From an uncultured Oxalobacter sp. (GTDB taxonomy: Bacteria > Pseudomonadota > Gammaproteobacteria > Burkholderiales > Burkholderiaceae_D), in contig CAKQWF010000002.1 in assembly GCA_934277985.1 (NCBI GenBank), positions 294,355 to 358,354 on the forward strand: a stretch of DNA of 64,000 nucleotides, in the 5' to 3' direction. Below are positions 1 to 10,656 of the stretch, piece by piece (positions within the stretch are counted from its first letter, which is position 1; every line of letters starts with the position of its first letter). Under the pieces are notes generated by a model. It was not told the origin of the DNA, made no database searches, and saw only the letters and a list, made by a program, of their open reading frames with translations. The translations under genes and the position numbers were made by a program.

Positions 1-429
1 AATGGGCCGGGCGATCCGGAACCTTGTACCTATGCGATCGATGCGGCGCGTGATCTGATCGAGCGCGGTATTCCTGTTTTCGGCATCTGTCTGGGACATC
101 AGATCATGGCCCTGGCATCCGGTGCGAAGACCATGAAAATGAAGTTCGGCCATCATGGCGCGAATCATCCCGTACAGGATCTTGAAACCGGCAAGGTACT
201 GATTACTTCCCAAAATCATGGTTTTGCCGTGGATGCATCGACCCTGCCGGCAAATTGCAAGGTGACGCACAAATCACTGTTCGACGGTTCCTTGCAAGGA
301 TTTGCCAGAACGGACAAACCGGCTTTCTGCTTCCAGGGACATCCGGAAGCGTCTCCAGGGCCGGGTGATGTGGATTATCTGTTCGACCGGTTTGTCGGAC
401 TGATGGAAGCCGCCAGAAAGAACAAGTGA
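1..429 (+). CDS. carA: Carbamoyl-phosphate synthase small chain, 3' part
   Basis: The reading frame is open from the first base, so the N-terminal half lies outside the window. The visible 142 residues are the class I glutamine amidotransferase domain. It has the oxyanion motif NGPGDPE, the nucleophile-elbow [11 protein letters not shown] with catalytic Cys, and the C-terminal GHPEASPGP carrying the catalytic His and Glu. The domain releases ammonia from glutamine and channels it to CarB to make carbamoyl phosphate for arginine and pyrimidines. CarB follows 88 bp downstream on the same strand, the usual carAB operon. The gap holds a GC-rich hairpin (435-454) without a T-run, so read-through is likely. 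Confidence 0.97.
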   Translation, partial: NGPGDPEPCTYAIDAARDLIERGIPVFGICLGHQIMALASGAKTMKMKFGHHGANHPVQDLETGKVLITSQNHGFAVDASTLPANCKVTHKSLFDGSLQGFARTDKPAFCFQGHPEASPGPGDVDYLFDRFVGLMEAARKNK

Positions 430-517
430 TGGGTGCGGGCCTATCCGAGCCCGCCTGGAAAGCATTTTCGCCGTTTCCCGAAACCTGAAACGGTAACCAA
501 AACAATTTGCGGAAAAT

Positions 518-3500
518 ATGCCAAAACGTACAGATATCAAGAGCATTCTTATCATCGGCGCAGGCCCGATCATTATCGGACAGGCTTGTGAGTTCGACTA
601 TTCCGGCGCCCAGGCCTGCAAGGCTTTGCGGGAAGAAGGCTACAAGGTCATTCTGGTCAACAGCAATCCGGCGACGATCATGACCGATCCGGAAATGGCG
701 GATGTGACGTTCATCGAACCGATTACCTGGAAGGTTGTGGAACGGATTATCGACAGAGAACGTCCGGATGCGATTTTGCCGACGATGGGTGGACAAACGG
801 CGCTGAACTGCGCGCTTGACCTGTATCGCAACGGGGTACTGGAAAAATACAATGTGGAATTGATCGGTGCTTCTCCGGAAGCGATCGACAAGGCAGAGGA
901 TCGCTCGAAATTCAAGGAAGCGATGACGAAAATCGGTTTGTCGTCGGCTCGTTCGGGAATCGCGCATTCGCTGGATGAAGCATGGGATGTCCAGAAAAAG
1001 ATCGGTTTTCCGGTCATTATCCGCCCGTCGTTCACGCTGGGTGGCACCGGTGGCGGTATTGCGTACAACGAGGAAGAATTCGACGCGATTTGCCGTCGCG
1101 GGCTGGAAGCATCCCCGACCAGCGAGTTGTTGATCGAGGAATCGCTGATCGGCTGGAAAGAATACGAAATGGAAGTCGTTCGCGACAAGGCGGACAACTG
1201 TATTATCGTGTGCTCGATCGAAAATCTCGATCCGATGGGCGTTCATACGGGCGACTCCATTACGGTGGCACCGGCACAGACGCTGACCGACAAGGAATAC
1301 CAGCTCATGCGCAACGCCTCGATTTCGATTTTGCGTGAAATCGGAGTCGATACAGGTGGTTCAAACGTACAGTTCGCGATCAATCCGAAAAACGGACGTA
1401 TGATCGTGATCGAAATGAATCCGCGTGTGTCACGTTCATCCGCTCTCGCTTCGAAAGCGACCGGTTTCCCGATTGCGAAAGTCGCGGCAAAACTGGCAGT
1501 CGGCTTTACGCTGGATGAGTTGAAGAACGATATCACGGGGGGCGCAACACCAGCATCGTTCGAACCGACGATCGATTATGTGGTGACGAAGGTACCGCGT
1601 TTCACGTTTGAAAAATTCCCGTCTGCCGATCCGCATCTGACGACACAGATGAAGTCAGTAGGTGAAGTCATGGCAATCGGACGTACCTTCCAGGAATCGT
1701 TCCAGAAAGCGTTGCGCGGTCTGGAAGTCGGTGTGGAAGGCATGAATGAAAAGACGACCGACCGCGAAGTTATCAAGGAAGAACTGGGCGAACCGGGGCC
1801 GGAACGGATATGGTATGTCGGCGATGCATTCGCTCAGGGTTTTACGCTGGAAGAAGTCCACAATCTGACGCATATCGATCCATGGTTCCTGGCACAGATC
1901 AAGGAAATCGTCGATATCGAATTGTGGCTGGATCACCAGAAACTTGATGATCTGGACAAGGATACGTTGTTCAGGCTCAAGCAAAAGGGCTTTTCTGACA
2001 AACGTCTGGCCTGGCTACTGAAAACGACCGACAGGGTCATTCGCGAAAAACGTCATGCCTGGGGTATACGTCCGGTGTACAAGCGTGTCGATACGTGCGC
2101 TGCCGAATTCGCCACGAATACAGCCTATATGTACTCGACGTATGACGAGGAATGCGAAGCAGAACCGACGAACCGCAAAAAAATCATGGTATTGGGTGGT
2201 GGACCGAACAGGATCGGTCAGGGTATCGAGTTCGATTACTGCTGCGTTCATGCGGCGATGGCGATGCGCGAGGATGGCTATGAAACGATCATGGTCAACT
2301 GCAATCCCGAAACGGTTTCGACAGACTACGATATTTCCGACCGTCTGTATTTCGAGCCGCTGACGCTGGAAGACGTGCTGGAAATCGTGGACAAGGAAAA
2401 ACCGTATGGCGTGATCGTCCAGTACGGTGGACAGACGCCGCTGAAGCTGGCGCTGGATCTGGAAGCCAATGGTGTGCCGATCGTCGGAACTTCCCCGGAC
2501 ATGATCGATGCCGCAGAAGATCGTGAACGCTTCCAGAAGTTGCTGAAAGATTTGCATTTGCGTCAGCCGCCGAACCGTACGGCACGTACCGAGGAAGAAG
2601 CGATGGTGCTGGCCAAGGAAATCGGCTATCCGATCGTGGTGCGTCCGTCCTATGTGCTGGGTGGCCGTGCGATGGAAATCGTCCATGACCAGACGGGACT
2701 GGAACGTTATATGCGTGAAGCGGTCAAGGTTTCCAACGATTCTCCGGTTTTGCTCGATCGTTTCCTCAATGACGCGATCGAAGTGGATGTGGATTGTATT
2801 TCCGACGGCAAGCGGGTGATCATTGGCGGTGTGATGGAACATATCGAGCAGGCCGGTGTCCACTCGGGGGATTCGGCATGCTCGTTGCCACCGTATTCGT
2901 TGTCGAAGGAAACGATCGAGGAACTGAAACGAGAAACGACGCTGATGGCGAAGGGATTGAATGTCGTCGGCCTGATGAATGTCCAGTTCGCGATACAGCA
3001 CCAGATGATTGACGGCAAATTGCAAGATGTGGTTTTCGTGCTGGAAGTCAATCCGCGTGCGTCCCGTACCGTACCGTTCGTCTCGAAAGCGACCGGAAGA
3101 CAGCTGGCCAAGATTGCCGCTCGCTGCATGGTGGGCAAGACACTTGATGAGCAGGGCATTCTTACGGAAACGGTACCGCCGTATTTCAGTGTCAAGGAAG
3201 CGGTTTTCCCGTTCGTCAAATTCTCGGGTGTCGATACGATTCTGGGGCCTGAAATGAAGTCTACTGGCGAAGTCATGGGAATCGGCAAGTCATTTGGCGA
3301 AGCGTTCGTCAAGTCCCAGCTGGCGGCAGGTGTCAATTTGCCGCGTTCGGGCAAGGTTTTTCTGTCGGTGAAAGACAGTGACAAACCACGTGCGGTGAAG
3401 GTGGCACAGCGTCTGGTCGAAATGGGCTTTTCCATCATGGCGACACGCGGAACCGCCAATACGATCCGTGAAGCCGGTATTGAAGTGGAAACGGTCAACA

Positions 3501-3748
3501 AGGTGACCGAAGGACGTCCGCATATTGGCGATATCATCAAGAATCACGAAATCGTGATGGTAATCAATACCGTGGAAGAAAAACGGACAGCTATTTTCGA
3601 TTCCCGGATCATTCGGACTTCGGCCTTGGCAGCACGTATCAATACGATTACGACCATCGCTGGTGCGGAAGCTGCTGTGCAGGGAATCGCCTGCCGGGAC
3701 AGCATCAGTGTGTATGACTTGCAAAGTCTGCACAAATCGCTCCGGTAA
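518..3748 (+). CDS. carB: Carbamoyl-phosphate synthase large chain
   Basis: The 1076 residues match the full length of CarB. There are two homologous ATP-grasp halves, each starting with a glycine-rich loop ([20 protein letters not shown] near residue 13; [17 protein letters not shown] near residue 562). Both halves carry the ENP-type metal-ligand motifs [15 protein letters not shown] and [15 protein letters not shown]. The last ~140 residues form the MGS-like allosteric domain. It makes carbamoyl phosphate from bicarbonate, two ATP and ammonia passed from CarA. Translation starts at an ATG 88 bp after carA. A stem-loop with a T-run follows the stop. Confidence 0.98.
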   Translation: MPKRTDIKSILIIGAGPIIIGQACEFDYSGAQACKALREEGYKVILVNSNPATIMTDPEMADVTFIEPITWKVVERIIDRERPDAILPTMGGQTALNCALDLYRNGVLEKYNVELIGASPEAIDKAEDRSKFKEAMTKIGLSSARSGIAHSLDEAWDVQKKIGFPVIIRPSFTLGGTGGGIAYNEEEFDAICRRGLEASPTSELLIEESLIGWKEYEMEVVRDKADNCIIVCSIENLDPMGVHTGDSITVAPAQTLTDKEYQLMRNASISILREIGVDTGGSNVQFAINPKNGRMIVIEMNPRVSRSSALASKATGFPIAKVAAKLAVGFTLDELKNDITGGATPASFEPTIDYVVTKVPRFTFEKFPSADPHLTTQMKSVGEVMAIGRTFQESFQKALRGLEVGVEGMNEKTTDREVIKEELGEPGPERIWYVGDAFAQGFTLEEVHNLTHIDPWFLAQIKEIVDIELWLDHQKLDDLDKDTLFRLKQKGFSDKRLAWLLKTTDRVIREKRHAWGIRPVYKRVDTCAAEFATNTAYMYSTYDEECEAEPTNRKKIMVLGGGPNRIGQGIEFDYCCVHAAMAMREDGYETIMVNCNPETVSTDYDISDRLYFEPLTLEDVLEIVDKEKPYGVIVQYGGQTPLKLALDLEANGVPIVGTSPDMIDAAEDRERFQKLLKDLHLRQPPNRTARTEEEAMVLAKEIGYPIVVRPSYVLGGRAMEIVHDQTGLERYMREAVKVSNDSPVLLDRFLNDAIEVDVDCISDGKRVIIGGVMEHIEQAGVHSGDSACSLPPYSLSKETIEELKRETTLMAKGLNVVGLMNVQFAIQHQMIDGKLQDVVFVLEVNPRASRTVPFVSKATGRQLAKIAARCMVGKTLDEQGILTETVPPYFSVKEAVFPFVKFSGVDTILGPEMKSTGEVMGIGKSFGEAFVKSQLAAGVNLPRSGKVFLSVKDSDKPRAVKVAQRLVEMGFSIMATRGTANTIREAGIEVETVNKVTEGRPHIGDIIKNHEIVMVINTVEEKRTAIFDSRIIRTSALAARINTITTIAGAEAAVQGIACRDSISVYDLQSLHKSLR

Positions 3749-3771
3749 ATTGTATTTTGAATAAGAGGTTT

Positions 3772-3822
3772 GCGAGGCTTTCATGACACATCAATGTGTG
3801 TTGAAACGCCTCGCTGGTTTTT
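3772..3822 (+). terminator. Probable intrinsic terminator after carB
   Basis: GCGAGGC (3772-3778) pairs with GCCTCGC (3808-3814), enclosing a smaller ACACA/TGTGT hairpin, and is followed by TGGTTTTTT. It lies 24 bp after the carB stop and ends just before greA, so it probably separates carAB from greA transcription. Confidence 0.7.
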
Positions 3823-3836
3823 TGAGAGGCAAATAA

Positions 3837-4313
3837 ATGAGTTCGATACCTGTTACCGTCAGGGGCGCGCAGATGATGCGCGACGAATTGCAGCGGTTGA
3901 AAACGAAAGATCGTTATGAAGTGATCGCCGCGATCGCAGAAGCGCGATCTCACGGTGATTTGTCGGAAAACGCGGAATATGATGCCGCCAAGGAACGGCA
4001 GGCATTTATCGAAGGGCGTATTGCAGAGCTGGAAAGCAAGCTCAGTTCGGCACAGATTATCGATCCGAAGACGCTCAACACCAATGGCCGGATCGTCTTC
4101 GCGGCGACGGTGTCACTGGAAGATCTGGAGACCGGTGAAAAGGTGCGTTACCAGATCGTCGGAAATGATGAAGCGGACCTCAAAGAAATGAAAATTTCCA
4201 TTACGTCACCACTGGCTCGTGCCCTGATCGGGCGCGAAGCTGGCGATGTCGTCGAGGTCAACGCACCGGCCGGCGTTCGCGAATATGAAATTCTGGATGT
4301 GTTGTTTATTTGA
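3837..4313 (+). CDS. greA: Transcription elongation factor GreA
   Basis: At 158 residues this is the standard GreA length. The N-terminal antiparallel coiled coil (about 1-78) carries the acidic tip SHGDLSENAEYDAAK with the conserved Asp and Glu that reach the RNA polymerase active site. The C-terminal FKBP-like domain ends in VEVNAPAGVREYEILDV. GreA stimulates cleavage of the 3' RNA end in backtracked polymerase. In this family greA commonly follows carAB. The next gene is convergent and only 6 bp away. Confidence 0.97.
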   Translation: MSSIPVTVRGAQMMRDELQRLKTKDRYEVIAAIAEARSHGDLSENAEYDAAKERQAFIEGRIAELESKLSSAQIIDPKTLNTNGRIVFAATVSLEDLETGEKVRYQIVGNDEADLKEMKISITSPLARALIGREAGDVVEVNAPAGVREYEILDVLFI

Positions 4314-4319
4314 CAGGCT

Positions 4320-4787
4320 TTACCGGGCAAGTGCCTTTTTCTTGGCGCTTGCCTGACGTGTCTTTTTCCGTTTGACCAGACCGCCTTGCGTGACACGCTC
4401 GTTTCCCTTGATTTGAACCCGTTTGACGCGGTTTTTGATTGCGCCTGTTCCCGGTTTGAAGGTCACGACGGTTCTGAGCCCGCCTTTTTTGTTGTCTTGC
4501 TGAGGTTTTTGAGCTTCCTTTTGTGGGCGGTAGATAACCAGCAGCTTGCCGATATGCTGAACAGGTGCGGCGTCAAGTTCACGGCAGATAGTTTGCAGCA
4601 TGTCGATTCGTGCCTGACGGTCGTCTCCGAATACGCGGATCTTGATGAGTCCATGAGCGTCGAGGTTGACGCCGATTTCTTTCATGACGGCATCCGTCAG
4701 TCCGGCATCGCCGATCATGACGACCGGGTTGAGATTGTGAGCCTGTGACCGGAGCAGGCTTCGTTGTGCAGGATTCAGTTTCAACAT
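4320..4787 (-). CDS. yhbY: YhbY-type RNA-binding protein (CRM domain)
   Basis: The first ~95 residues are a CRS1/YhbY (CRM) domain: LKLNPAQRSLLRSQAH, then the GDAGLTDAV loop and HGLIKIRVFGDD, ending with GKLLVIYRP. YhbY binds pre-50S ribosomes and 23S rRNA precursors. The last ~60 residues are a lysine/arginine-rich low-complexity tail (ending KKTRQASAKKKALAR), as in other betaproteobacterial homologues, and probably add RNA affinity. It is divergent from rlmE across 32 bp; the yhbY/rlmE/ftsH neighbourhood is widely conserved. Confidence 0.93.
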   Translation of the reverse strand: MLKLNPAQRSLLRSQAHNLNPVVMIGDAGLTDAVMKEIGVNLDAHGLIKIRVFGDDRQARIDMLQTICRELDAAPVQHIGKLLVIYRPQKEAQKPQQDNKKGGLRTVVTFKPGTGAIKNRVKRVQIKGNERVTQGGLVKRKKTRQASAKKKALAR

Positions 4788-4819
4788 AACATTCCTTCGA
4801 AAAACTGTATTTTACGCGA

Positions 4820-5455
4820 ATGTCGAAAAATAAATTCAATAAAAGCTGGATGAAAAACCATCTTGGCGATCCTTTTGTGAAACAGGCACAAAAGGATGGC
4901 TATCGCGCACGGGCGGTTTACAAGCTGAGCGAGATCGACGAAGATGCGCAGCTGATCCGGCCAGGACAGGTGATCGTTGATCTGGGGTGCGCACCCGGGA
5001 GTTGGTCGCAGTATCTTGCACGCAAACTGGGTACCGGCGATGGGCAGACACTCAATGGTACAGTGATCGGACTGGATATGCTTCCGATGGAACCGGTGCC
5101 GGGTATCCACTTCATTCAGGGGGATTTCCGCGAAGAATCGGTATTGCATGAACTGGAAACCCTGCTGGATGGAAAAAAGGCTGATCTTGTGCTTTCCGAT
5201 ATGGCTCCGAATTTGTCCGGCATCGCTTCTGCCGATGCGGCACGTGTGGAATATCTGATGGAGCTTGCACTCGATTTCGCCACAGCACATCTGAAACCTT
5301 CCGGTGCATTGCTGGTCAAGTGTTTCAATGGCAGTACTTATAACGATATTCTCAAAAGATTTCGCGATACTTTTGTGACGGTGACACCGAAAAAACCGAA
5401 AGCCAGCCGGGATTATTCGTCCGAAATTTTTCTTTTGGGCAGAAAACTGCGGTAA
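4820..5455 (+). CDS. rlmE: 23S rRNA (uridine-2'-O-)-methyltransferase RlmE
   Basis: This 211-residue Rossmann methyltransferase has SAM motif [20 protein letters not shown] near residue 54. The K-D-K-E catalytic residues are visible in [17 protein letters not shown] (N-terminal Lys), [10 protein letters not shown] (Asp), LVKCF (Lys) and the C-terminal [12 protein letters not shown] (Glu). It methylates U2552 of 23S rRNA on the 50S subunit. Its position just upstream of ftsH (the classic ftsJ-ftsH order) supports the call. A 208-bp gap to ftsH leaves room for a separate ftsH promoter. Confidence 0.97.
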   Translation: MSKNKFNKSWMKNHLGDPFVKQAQKDGYRARAVYKLSEIDEDAQLIRPGQVIVDLGCAPGSWSQYLARKLGTGDGQTLNGTVIGLDMLPMEPVPGIHFIQGDFREESVLHELETLLDGKKADLVLSDMAPNLSGIASADAARVEYLMELALDFATAHLKPSGALLVKCFNGSTYNDILKRFRDTFVTVTPKKPKASRDYSSEIFLLGRKLR

Positions 5456-5663
5456 TTCAAAAAATAAGTTGTTGGTTTTTATGGTTTTTCATGCGCCCTC
5501 TGTCACGACGGCAATGCCATGCATGTGTCGGAAGGGTTTTTGGTTCCATATGCCGGTGATGCCGCTCACGGCTTATATGATGATGGCAGATGCATCAAAA
5601 TGATTGTAAAATGCATTATCTGTCTGTAATCGATATTGACGCACGGGCGTCTGAGGAGTCTTT

Positions 5664-7544
5664 GTGAACAATATGTTTGTCAGGGTAGGCGTTTGGACTG
5701 CCATCATCATCGTCCTGATTACGACCTTCAAACATTTCATGGATCGTAGCAATACGGTGAATATCGAGCCGATCAATTATTCGCAGTTCCTTGATGATGT
5801 GCGCTCGAAGCGTATCAAGGATGTGGTGATTGAGGATCGTTCGATCGTCGCCACGACGGTTGAAGGCAAGAAGGTCAAGACTGGTGTGACCTATCTTGAC
5901 CGCGGACTTGTCGGCGATCTGGTCGATAACGGCGTACAGTTCGATGTCAAACCGCCGGAAGAACCTTCTTTCTGGCTGTCGCTTTTGACTTCATGGTTCC
6001 CGATGCTGTTATTGATCGGGGTCTGGATATTTTTCATGCGACAAATGCAGGGGGGCGGAAAAGGTGGCGCGTTTTCGTTCGGCAAGTCAAAGGCGCGCAT
6101 GATCGACCAGAAAAACAATACAGTGACTTTCAACGATGTGGCAGGTTGCGATGAAGCCAAGGAAGAAGTGCATGAAGTCGTGGATTTTTTGCGCGATCCT
6201 GGCAAGTTCCAGAAGCTGGGCGGCCGTATTCCGCGTGGCTTGCTGCTGGTCGGGCCTCCGGGTACCGGTAAAACCTTGCTGGCTCGTGCAATTGCCGGTG
6301 AAGCCAAGGTGCCGTTCTTTTCCATTTCCGGTTCCGACTTCGTCGAAATGTTTGTCGGTGTGGGTGCTTCCCGTGTTCGCGATATGTTCGAAACGGCGAA
6401 AAAACATTCACCATGCATCATTTTCATTGATGAAATCGATGCAGTCGGCCGTCATCGTGGCGCCGGCATGGGCGGCGGCAATGATGAACGTGAACAGACA
6501 CTGAACCAGTTGCTGGTGGAAATGGACGGTTTCGAGCCGAATTCCGGTACGATTGTCGTGGCCGCGACGAACCGTGCTGACGTGCTGGACAAGGCACTGT
6601 TGCGTCCGGGACGTTTCGACAGACAGGTAGTCGTCGGTTTGCCGGATATTCGTGGCCGCGAACAGATTCTCAATGTGCATATGCGCAAGGTGCCGATCGC
6701 ACCTGATGTCGATCCGGGTGTTCTGGCTCGTGGTACACCGGGCTTTTCCGGTGCCGATCTGGCCAATCTGGTGAATGAGTCCGCCTTGTTTGCCGCACGT
6801 CGCAACAAGCGTCTGGTCGAAATGCAGGATTTCGAGGATGCCAAGGACAAGATCCTGATGGGACCGGAGCGCAAATCGTTCGTCATGCGTGAAGAAGAAC
6901 GGACAAATACCGCTTATCATGAAGCGGGTCATGCTGTGGTCGCCAAGTTGTTGCCGAAGGCCGATCCGGTTCACAAGGTCACCATCATGCCGCGTGGTCA
7001 TGCGTTGGGGTTGACATGGCAGTTGCCGGAACATGACCGCATCAATATGTACAAGGACAAGATGCTGGAAGAAATCGCCATCCTGTTCGGTGGTCGGGTT
7101 GCCGAGGAATTGTTTATGCACCAGATGTCTACCGGTGCTTCCAACGATTTCGAACGTGCCACCAAGATCGCACGTGCGATGGTGACACGTTACGGTATGT
7201 CCGAGACGCTTGGCACGATGGTCTATGAAGATACGGAACAGGAAATGTTCTATGGTGGCCGTATGTCTGCCAAGACGGTATCCGAAGCGACCCAGCAAAA
7301 AGTCGATAACGAAATCCGTTCTATTTTGGATCAGCAGTATGCATTGGCTCGCAAGTTGCTGGATGAAAACCGTGACAAGGTCGAGCGCATGGCAAAACTG
7401 TTGCTGGAATGGGAAACGCTGGATTCCGATCAGGTCAACGATATTATGGATGGCGTGGATCCACGTCCACCGAAGTCTGTACCTCCGAAGTCGCAGGATT
7501 CCGATGGGCCGGAAATTACGGAAAATGCGGCGGCGGCAGCCTGA
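5664..7544 (+). CDS. ftsH: ATP-dependent zinc metalloprotease FtsH
   Basis: The 626 residues comprise two N-terminal membrane segments (about 5-24 and 102-121) flanking a periplasmic loop. An AAA+ module follows, with Walker [17 protein letters not shown] near residue 197, Walker [18 protein letters not shown] and the second region of homology, then an M41 peptidase domain with HEAGHAVV at about 418-425. FtsH is a membrane-anchored hexameric protease that degrades misfolded membrane proteins and short-lived regulators. The start uses a GTG/ATG context after CTGAGGAG at 5651. A strong terminator follows the stop. Confidence 0.98.
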   Translation: MNNMFVRVGVWTAIIIVLITTFKHFMDRSNTVNIEPINYSQFLDDVRSKRIKDVVIEDRSIVATTVEGKKVKTGVTYLDRGLVGDLVDNGVQFDVKPPEEPSFWLSLLTSWFPMLLLIGVWIFFMRQMQGGGKGGAFSFGKSKARMIDQKNNTVTFNDVAGCDEAKEEVHEVVDFLRDPGKFQKLGGRIPRGLLLVGPPGTGKTLLARAIAGEAKVPFFSISGSDFVEMFVGVGASRVRDMFETAKKHSPCIIFIDEIDAVGRHRGAGMGGGNDEREQTLNQLLVEMDGFEPNSGTIVVAATNRADVLDKALLRPGRFDRQVVVGLPDIRGREQILNVHMRKVPIAPDVDPGVLARGTPGFSGADLANLVNESALFAARRNKRLVEMQDFEDAKDKILMGPERKSFVMREEERTNTAYHEAGHAVVAKLLPKADPVHKVTIMPRGHALGLTWQLPEHDRINMYKDKMLEEIAILFGGRVAEELFMHQMSTGASNDFERATKIARAMVTRYGMSETLGTMVYEDTEQEMFYGGRMSAKTVSEATQQKVDNEIRSILDQQYALARKLLDENRDKVERMAKLLLEWETLDSDQVNDIMDGVDPRPPKSVPPKSQDSDGPEITENAAAAA

Positions 7545-7561
7545 TTTTCCAGCAATGTTTC

Positions 7562-7590
7562 AAAGGGCGAGCGTGTCTCGCCCTTTTTTT
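7562..7590 (+). terminator. Intrinsic terminator after ftsH
   Basis: AAAGGGCGAG (7562-7571) pairs perfectly with CTCGCCCTTT (7577-7586) around a 5-nt loop, followed by a continuous T-run to 7590. It lies between ftsH and folP, so folP-glmM probably have some transcription of their own. Confidence 0.9.
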
Positions 7591-7601
7591 GAACAGCTAT
7601 C

Positions 7602-8438
7602 ATGAAATATTTTCAGTGTGGACGTTACCGGTTTGATCTGGATGGCGAGGAATCCAGGCCGCTGGTGATGGGGATTCTCAATGTTACACCCGATTCCTTT
7701 TCGGATGGCGGACGCTATGATTCGGTACCGGCAGCGATTTCATGTGCCGAGGTCATGATCCGCGAGGGTGTGGATATTATCGATATCGGCGCAGAGTCGT
7801 CACGCCCGGGGGCAGCTGCCGTTTCTCTGCAGGAAGAACTGGATCGTATCATGCCGGTTATCGAGGCCTTGAAGGATTGCGGAAAGCCATTGTCTGTCGA
7901 TACATACAAGCCAGATGTTATGACAGCGGCGCTGGTATCCGGAGCGGATATGATCAACGATATTTGCGGTTTTTTTTCGGAAAAATCGTTACAGGCTGTG
8001 GCTGCATATGATTGCGGGTTATGTGTGATGCATATGCAGGGAGAGCCTGGCACCATGCAAAACAACCCGCAATATGACGATGTGGTTGTCGAAGTGTCGG
8101 ATTTTCTGGTTCGGCAGGTGAACAGACTGGCGTCGTCTGGCGTAGCGTCTAACCGTATCTGTATCGATCCCGGTTTCGGGTTCGGCAAAACGCTGGATGA
8201 TAATCTGACGCTTCTCAAGAATCTGGATGTCGTGCGAAAACGGCTGGATTTGCCGGTATTGGCCGGTTTGTCGCGCAAATCAGTCGTTGGCGCACTGACG
8301 GGAAAGCCGGTTGGAGAGCGACTCGCAGGCAATCTTGCTATCGCCTTGTCTGCCGTTTCACATGGCGCTAGTATCCTGAGGGTACATGAAGTCGGTGAGA
8401 CAGTAGATGCACTGAAAGTCTGGCTGGCAACGCAGTAA
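7602..8438 (+). CDS. folP: Dihydropteroate synthase
   Basis: The 278-residue TIM barrel carries the family signatures [17 protein letters not shown] (residues ~22-38), [23 protein letters not shown] and DPGFGFGKT, with KSVVGALTG near the pterin/pABA site. It condenses p-aminobenzoate with dihydropterin pyrophosphate to give dihydropteroate in folate synthesis and is the sulfonamide target. It overlaps the upstream candidate start of glmM by one base (TAATG), the conserved ftsH-folP-glmM order. Confidence 0.97.
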   Translation: MKYFQCGRYRFDLDGEESRPLVMGILNVTPDSFSDGGRYDSVPAAISCAEVMIREGVDIIDIGAESSRPGAAAVSLQEELDRIMPVIEALKDCGKPLSVDTYKPDVMTAALVSGADMINDICGFFSEKSLQAVAAYDCGLCVMHMQGEPGTMQNNPQYDDVVVEVSDFLVRQVNRLASSGVASNRICIDPGFGFGKTLDDNLTLLKNLDVVRKRLDLPVLAGLSRKSVVGALTGKPVGERLAGNLAIALSAVSHGASILRVHEVGETVDALKVWLATQ

Positions 8439-8461
8439 TGATATTGGAGACTGACTATAAA

Positions 8462-9811
8462 ATGAAACGTCGATATTTTGGAACGGATGGTGTACGCGGC
8501 CGGGTCGGTGATGCACCTATTACGCCCGATTTTGTCATGAAACTCGGTTATGCTGCCGGCAAGGTGTTGACCCGGACGGCCACGTCTTCCGGAACGCCGG
8601 CTGTGCTGATCGGCAAGGATACACGTATTTCGGGATATATGCTGGAAGCGGCCTTGCAAGCTGGGCTTTCTGCTGCAGGGGTGGATGTCGTGTTGTCCGG
8701 ACCAATGCCGACGCCAGCTGTAGCATATCTGACGAGAGCCTTGCGTCTGGCTGCAGGTGTCGTCATTTCTGCCTCGCATAATCCTTATTACGATAACGGT
8801 ATCAAATTCTTTTCGGCATCCGGTAACAAGTTGCCCGATGATATGGAATTCGAGATCGAATCGTTGATCGACAAGCCGATGGATTGCGCCAGTTCCGAGA
8901 TGTTGGGCAAGGTCAGAAGGCTCGATGATGCACAGGGACGATATATCGAGTTTTGCAAGAGTACATTTCCGTCCAGCTATGATTTGCGCGGTCTGAAAAT
9001 CGTTGTGGATTGTGCCAACGGCGCTGCCTATCATATTGCACCGTGCGTATTCCATGAATTGGGCGCGGATGTCGTGACAATCGGTACGACGCCTAACGGA
9101 CTCAATATCAACGAACACTGCGGTGCGACGTCTGTGGATGCACTGGTGGCAGCTGTGCTGGAAAACGGCGCAGACCTCGGTATCGCGCTGGATGGCGATG
9201 CCGACAGGCTGGTAATGGTCGATTCTGTCGGCCGTGTCTATAACGGTGACCAGCTTTTGTACCTGATTGTCAAGGACAGACTGGCTTATAGCGATGTCAA
9301 GGGTGTAGCCGGTACATTGATGACGAATATGGGGCTGGAAATCGCTTTCCGCGAAAAACAGATCGGTTTCGTCCGCGCGAACGTGGGTGACCGTTATGTC
9401 CTGGAAGCGCTTTTGGAAAAGGGCTGGTTGCTGGGTGGCGAAGGTTCCGGACACCTGATTTGTCTGGACAAGCATACGACTGGCGATGGTATTATTTCGG
9501 CCTTGCAGGTGCTGGCGGCATTGCGACGTCACAAGACAACTTTGCCAGCATTCATCAGCGAGCTGAAACTGTTTCCCCAAACGCTTGTCAATGTCCGTAT
9601 CCGGCCAGGTTTCAACTGGAAAGAAAATGCGGCATTGCAGGCTGAAAAACAGGCAGTCGAGCAGATTCTCGGTGACAATGGTCGTGTGCTGATCCGGCCA
9701 TCCGGCACAGAGCCGCTCTTGCGTATCATGGTCGAAACGGAAAACGCCGAAGAAGCGCAAACACTAGCCGAACGTATCGCCGCTGTATGCCGAACCGAAG
9801 CAGCTGCCTGA
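8462..9811 (+). CDS. glmM: Phosphoglucosamine mutase
   Basis: GlmM interconverts glucosamine-6-P and glucosamine-1-P for UDP-GlcNAc synthesis. From ATG 8462 the protein is 449 residues and begins [16 protein letters not shown], the usual family start. The active-site serine loop [15 protein letters not shown], the metal loop DGDADR and the phosphate-binding [10 protein letters not shown] are all present. A GGAG at 8446-8449 fits this start. An in-frame ATG at 8438 overlaps the folP stop and would add eight residues not typical of GlmM, so 8462 is preferred. No obvious terminator follows. Confidence 0.96.
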   Translation: MKRRYFGTDGVRGRVGDAPITPDFVMKLGYAAGKVLTRTATSSGTPAVLIGKDTRISGYMLEAALQAGLSAAGVDVVLSGPMPTPAVAYLTRALRLAAGVVISASHNPYYDNGIKFFSASGNKLPDDMEFEIESLIDKPMDCASSEMLGKVRRLDDAQGRYIEFCKSTFPSSYDLRGLKIVVDCANGAAYHIAPCVFHELGADVVTIGTTPNGLNINEHCGATSVDALVAAVLENGADLGIALDGDADRLVMVDSVGRVYNGDQLLYLIVKDRLAYSDVKGVAGTLMTNMGLEIAFREKQIGFVRANVGDRYVLEALLEKGWLLGGEGSGHLICLDKHTTGDGIISALQVLAALRRHKTTLPAFISELKLFPQTLVNVRIRPGFNWKENAALQAEKQAVEQILGDNGRVLIRPSGTEPLLRIMVETENAEEAQTLAERIAAVCRTEAAA

Positions 9812-9837
9812 TATATTGCACACAGCCTGATTCGCTT

Positions 9838-9853
9838 TCATACGCGCGTATGA
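9838..9853. repeat. 16-bp perfect palindrome in glmM-tRNA gap
   Basis: TCATACGCGCGTATGA is self-complementary over its whole length. It lies in the 202-bp gap between glmM and tRNA-Pro. It has no loop and no T-run, so it suits a protein-binding site better than a terminator; no function is known. Confidence 0.4.
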
Positions 9854-10013
9854 CGATATGATGAAGTTAAGTGCATTGGTATGGAAACGATCAGGCATCA
9901 AGTCGACATCGTTGCAAATCATCGATTTCCACGTGGTCATACACCAACGGAAGCATTAAAAGATGGGGCGGATAATTGATTTTATGCGCCATTAACGGTA
10001 TCATTTCAGCCTT

Positions 10014-10090
10014 CGGGGCGTAGCGCAGCCTGGTAGCGCAACTGGTTTGGGACCAGTGGGTCGGATGTTCGAATCATCTCGCCCCGACCA
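10014..10090 (+). tRNA. tRNA-Pro(TGG)
   Basis: A 77-nt cloverleaf with encoded CCA. The acceptor CGGGGCG pairs with CGCCCCG, the D arm contains AGCCTGGTAGCGC, and the anticodon stem ACTGG/CCAGT holds loop TTTGGGA with anticodon TGG at 10048-10050. The T loop is TTCGAAT and the 3' end ACCA. A perfect terminator hairpin begins 10 nt after the gene. Confidence 0.97.
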
Positions 10091-10100
10091 ATTTTCCGAA

Positions 10101-10129
10101 ACAGGCTGTCGCCGACAGCCTGTTTTTTG
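10101..10129 (+). terminator. Intrinsic terminator after tRNA-Pro
   Basis: ACAGGCTGTC (10101-10110) pairs perfectly with GACAGCCTGT (10114-10123) around a 3-nt loop, followed by a T-run. It ends the tRNA-Pro transcript and separates it from tRNA-Arg. Confidence 0.92.
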
Positions 10130-10151
10130 TTAGCGGGAAAAGTCGTTTATA

Positions 10152-10175
10152 ATAACTGGCAATCTCGCCAGTTAT
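10152..10175. repeat. 9-bp stem-loop between the tRNA genes
   Basis: ATAACTGGC and GCCAGTTAT are perfect inverted repeats around a 6-nt loop, 10 bp before tRNA-Arg. There is no T-run. It occupies the place where the tRNA-Arg promoter would be expected, so it could be an operator or part of a processed leader. Confidence 0.4.
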
Positions 10176-10184
10176 GTCACTTAC

Positions 10185-10261
10185 CTGCCCTTAGCTCAGC
10201 TGGATAGAGCAACGGCCTTCTAAGCCGTAGGTCAGTGGTTCGAATCCACTAGGGCAGGCCA
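10185..10261 (+). tRNA. tRNA-Arg(TCT)
   Basis: A 77-nt cloverleaf with encoded CCA. Acceptor CTGCCCT pairs with AGGGCAG, the D arm is GCTC...GAGC, and the anticodon stem ACGGC/GCCGT holds loop CTTCTAA with anticodon TCT. The T arm is AGTGG-TTCGAAT-CCACT. The reverse-oriented remnant of a tyrosine integrase starts within 15 bp of the 3' end, so this tRNA was probably used as an attachment site. Confidence 0.97.
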
Positions 10262-10271
10262 TAAAAATCAA

Positions 10272-10590
10272 TCAATTACGCATGTTTCTCACTTGACCTT
10301 TTTTCAAGTGAGAACAAATTGTTCTCATCCAGCGGCATAACCGCTTCGTTTTGTCCCTGCGATAAATGGCTGTTGTCTTGCTGTTTCGGTGTCCAAGTAG
10401 CTTCTGAGTATCGCTGTGTGTTTAGTGTCAGTCGCAGCTTTAGCGCGCAGTTCCTTGAACTGGAACCACTCGAAATCCAGTCTGCTTTTGTCTGCATATG
10501 TTTTTGCTTTCAGTGGGAGTTTCTGAAATCAGCCTTGAACTTGTCGTACGTAATCACTCGAATATCAAGGTGCATGAGGGTGAAAGGGAG
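10272..10590 (-). pseudogene. Tyrosine integrase remnant (C-terminal part)
   Basis: Reading the minus strand in shifting frames gives recognisable phage-type integrase pieces: IRVITYDKFKADFRN, then DFEWFQFKELRAKAATDTKH, then after a frameshift near 10400 SDTQKLLGHRNSKTTAIYRR, stopping at 10272. These correspond to the R..K-A-AT helix (RxxR/H region) and the LGH...Y catalytic end of tyrosine recombinases. The catalytic core is broken by at least two frame changes and the N-terminal half is gone, so it cannot be active. It abuts tRNA-Arg, as expected for a tRNA-targeting element that has decayed. Confidence 0.75.
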
Positions 10591-10656
10591 TGTACAAACT
10601 GAAAAACGGTGAATTCTGCGGTTGAGCAATTCACTGATTTGGTGGATGGGCGATGG

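Noticed and set aside
203..1246. Minus-strand frame of 347 codons across carA/carB
   Set aside because: Antisense to carA and carB; no recognisable domain and shadow-like composition.
7715..9760. Long open frame of 681 codons on the minus strand
   Set aside because: It lies opposite folP and glmM, both certain genes. Its product is rich in His, Gln, Arg and Ile with no domain, as expected of an antisense shadow in this codon bias.
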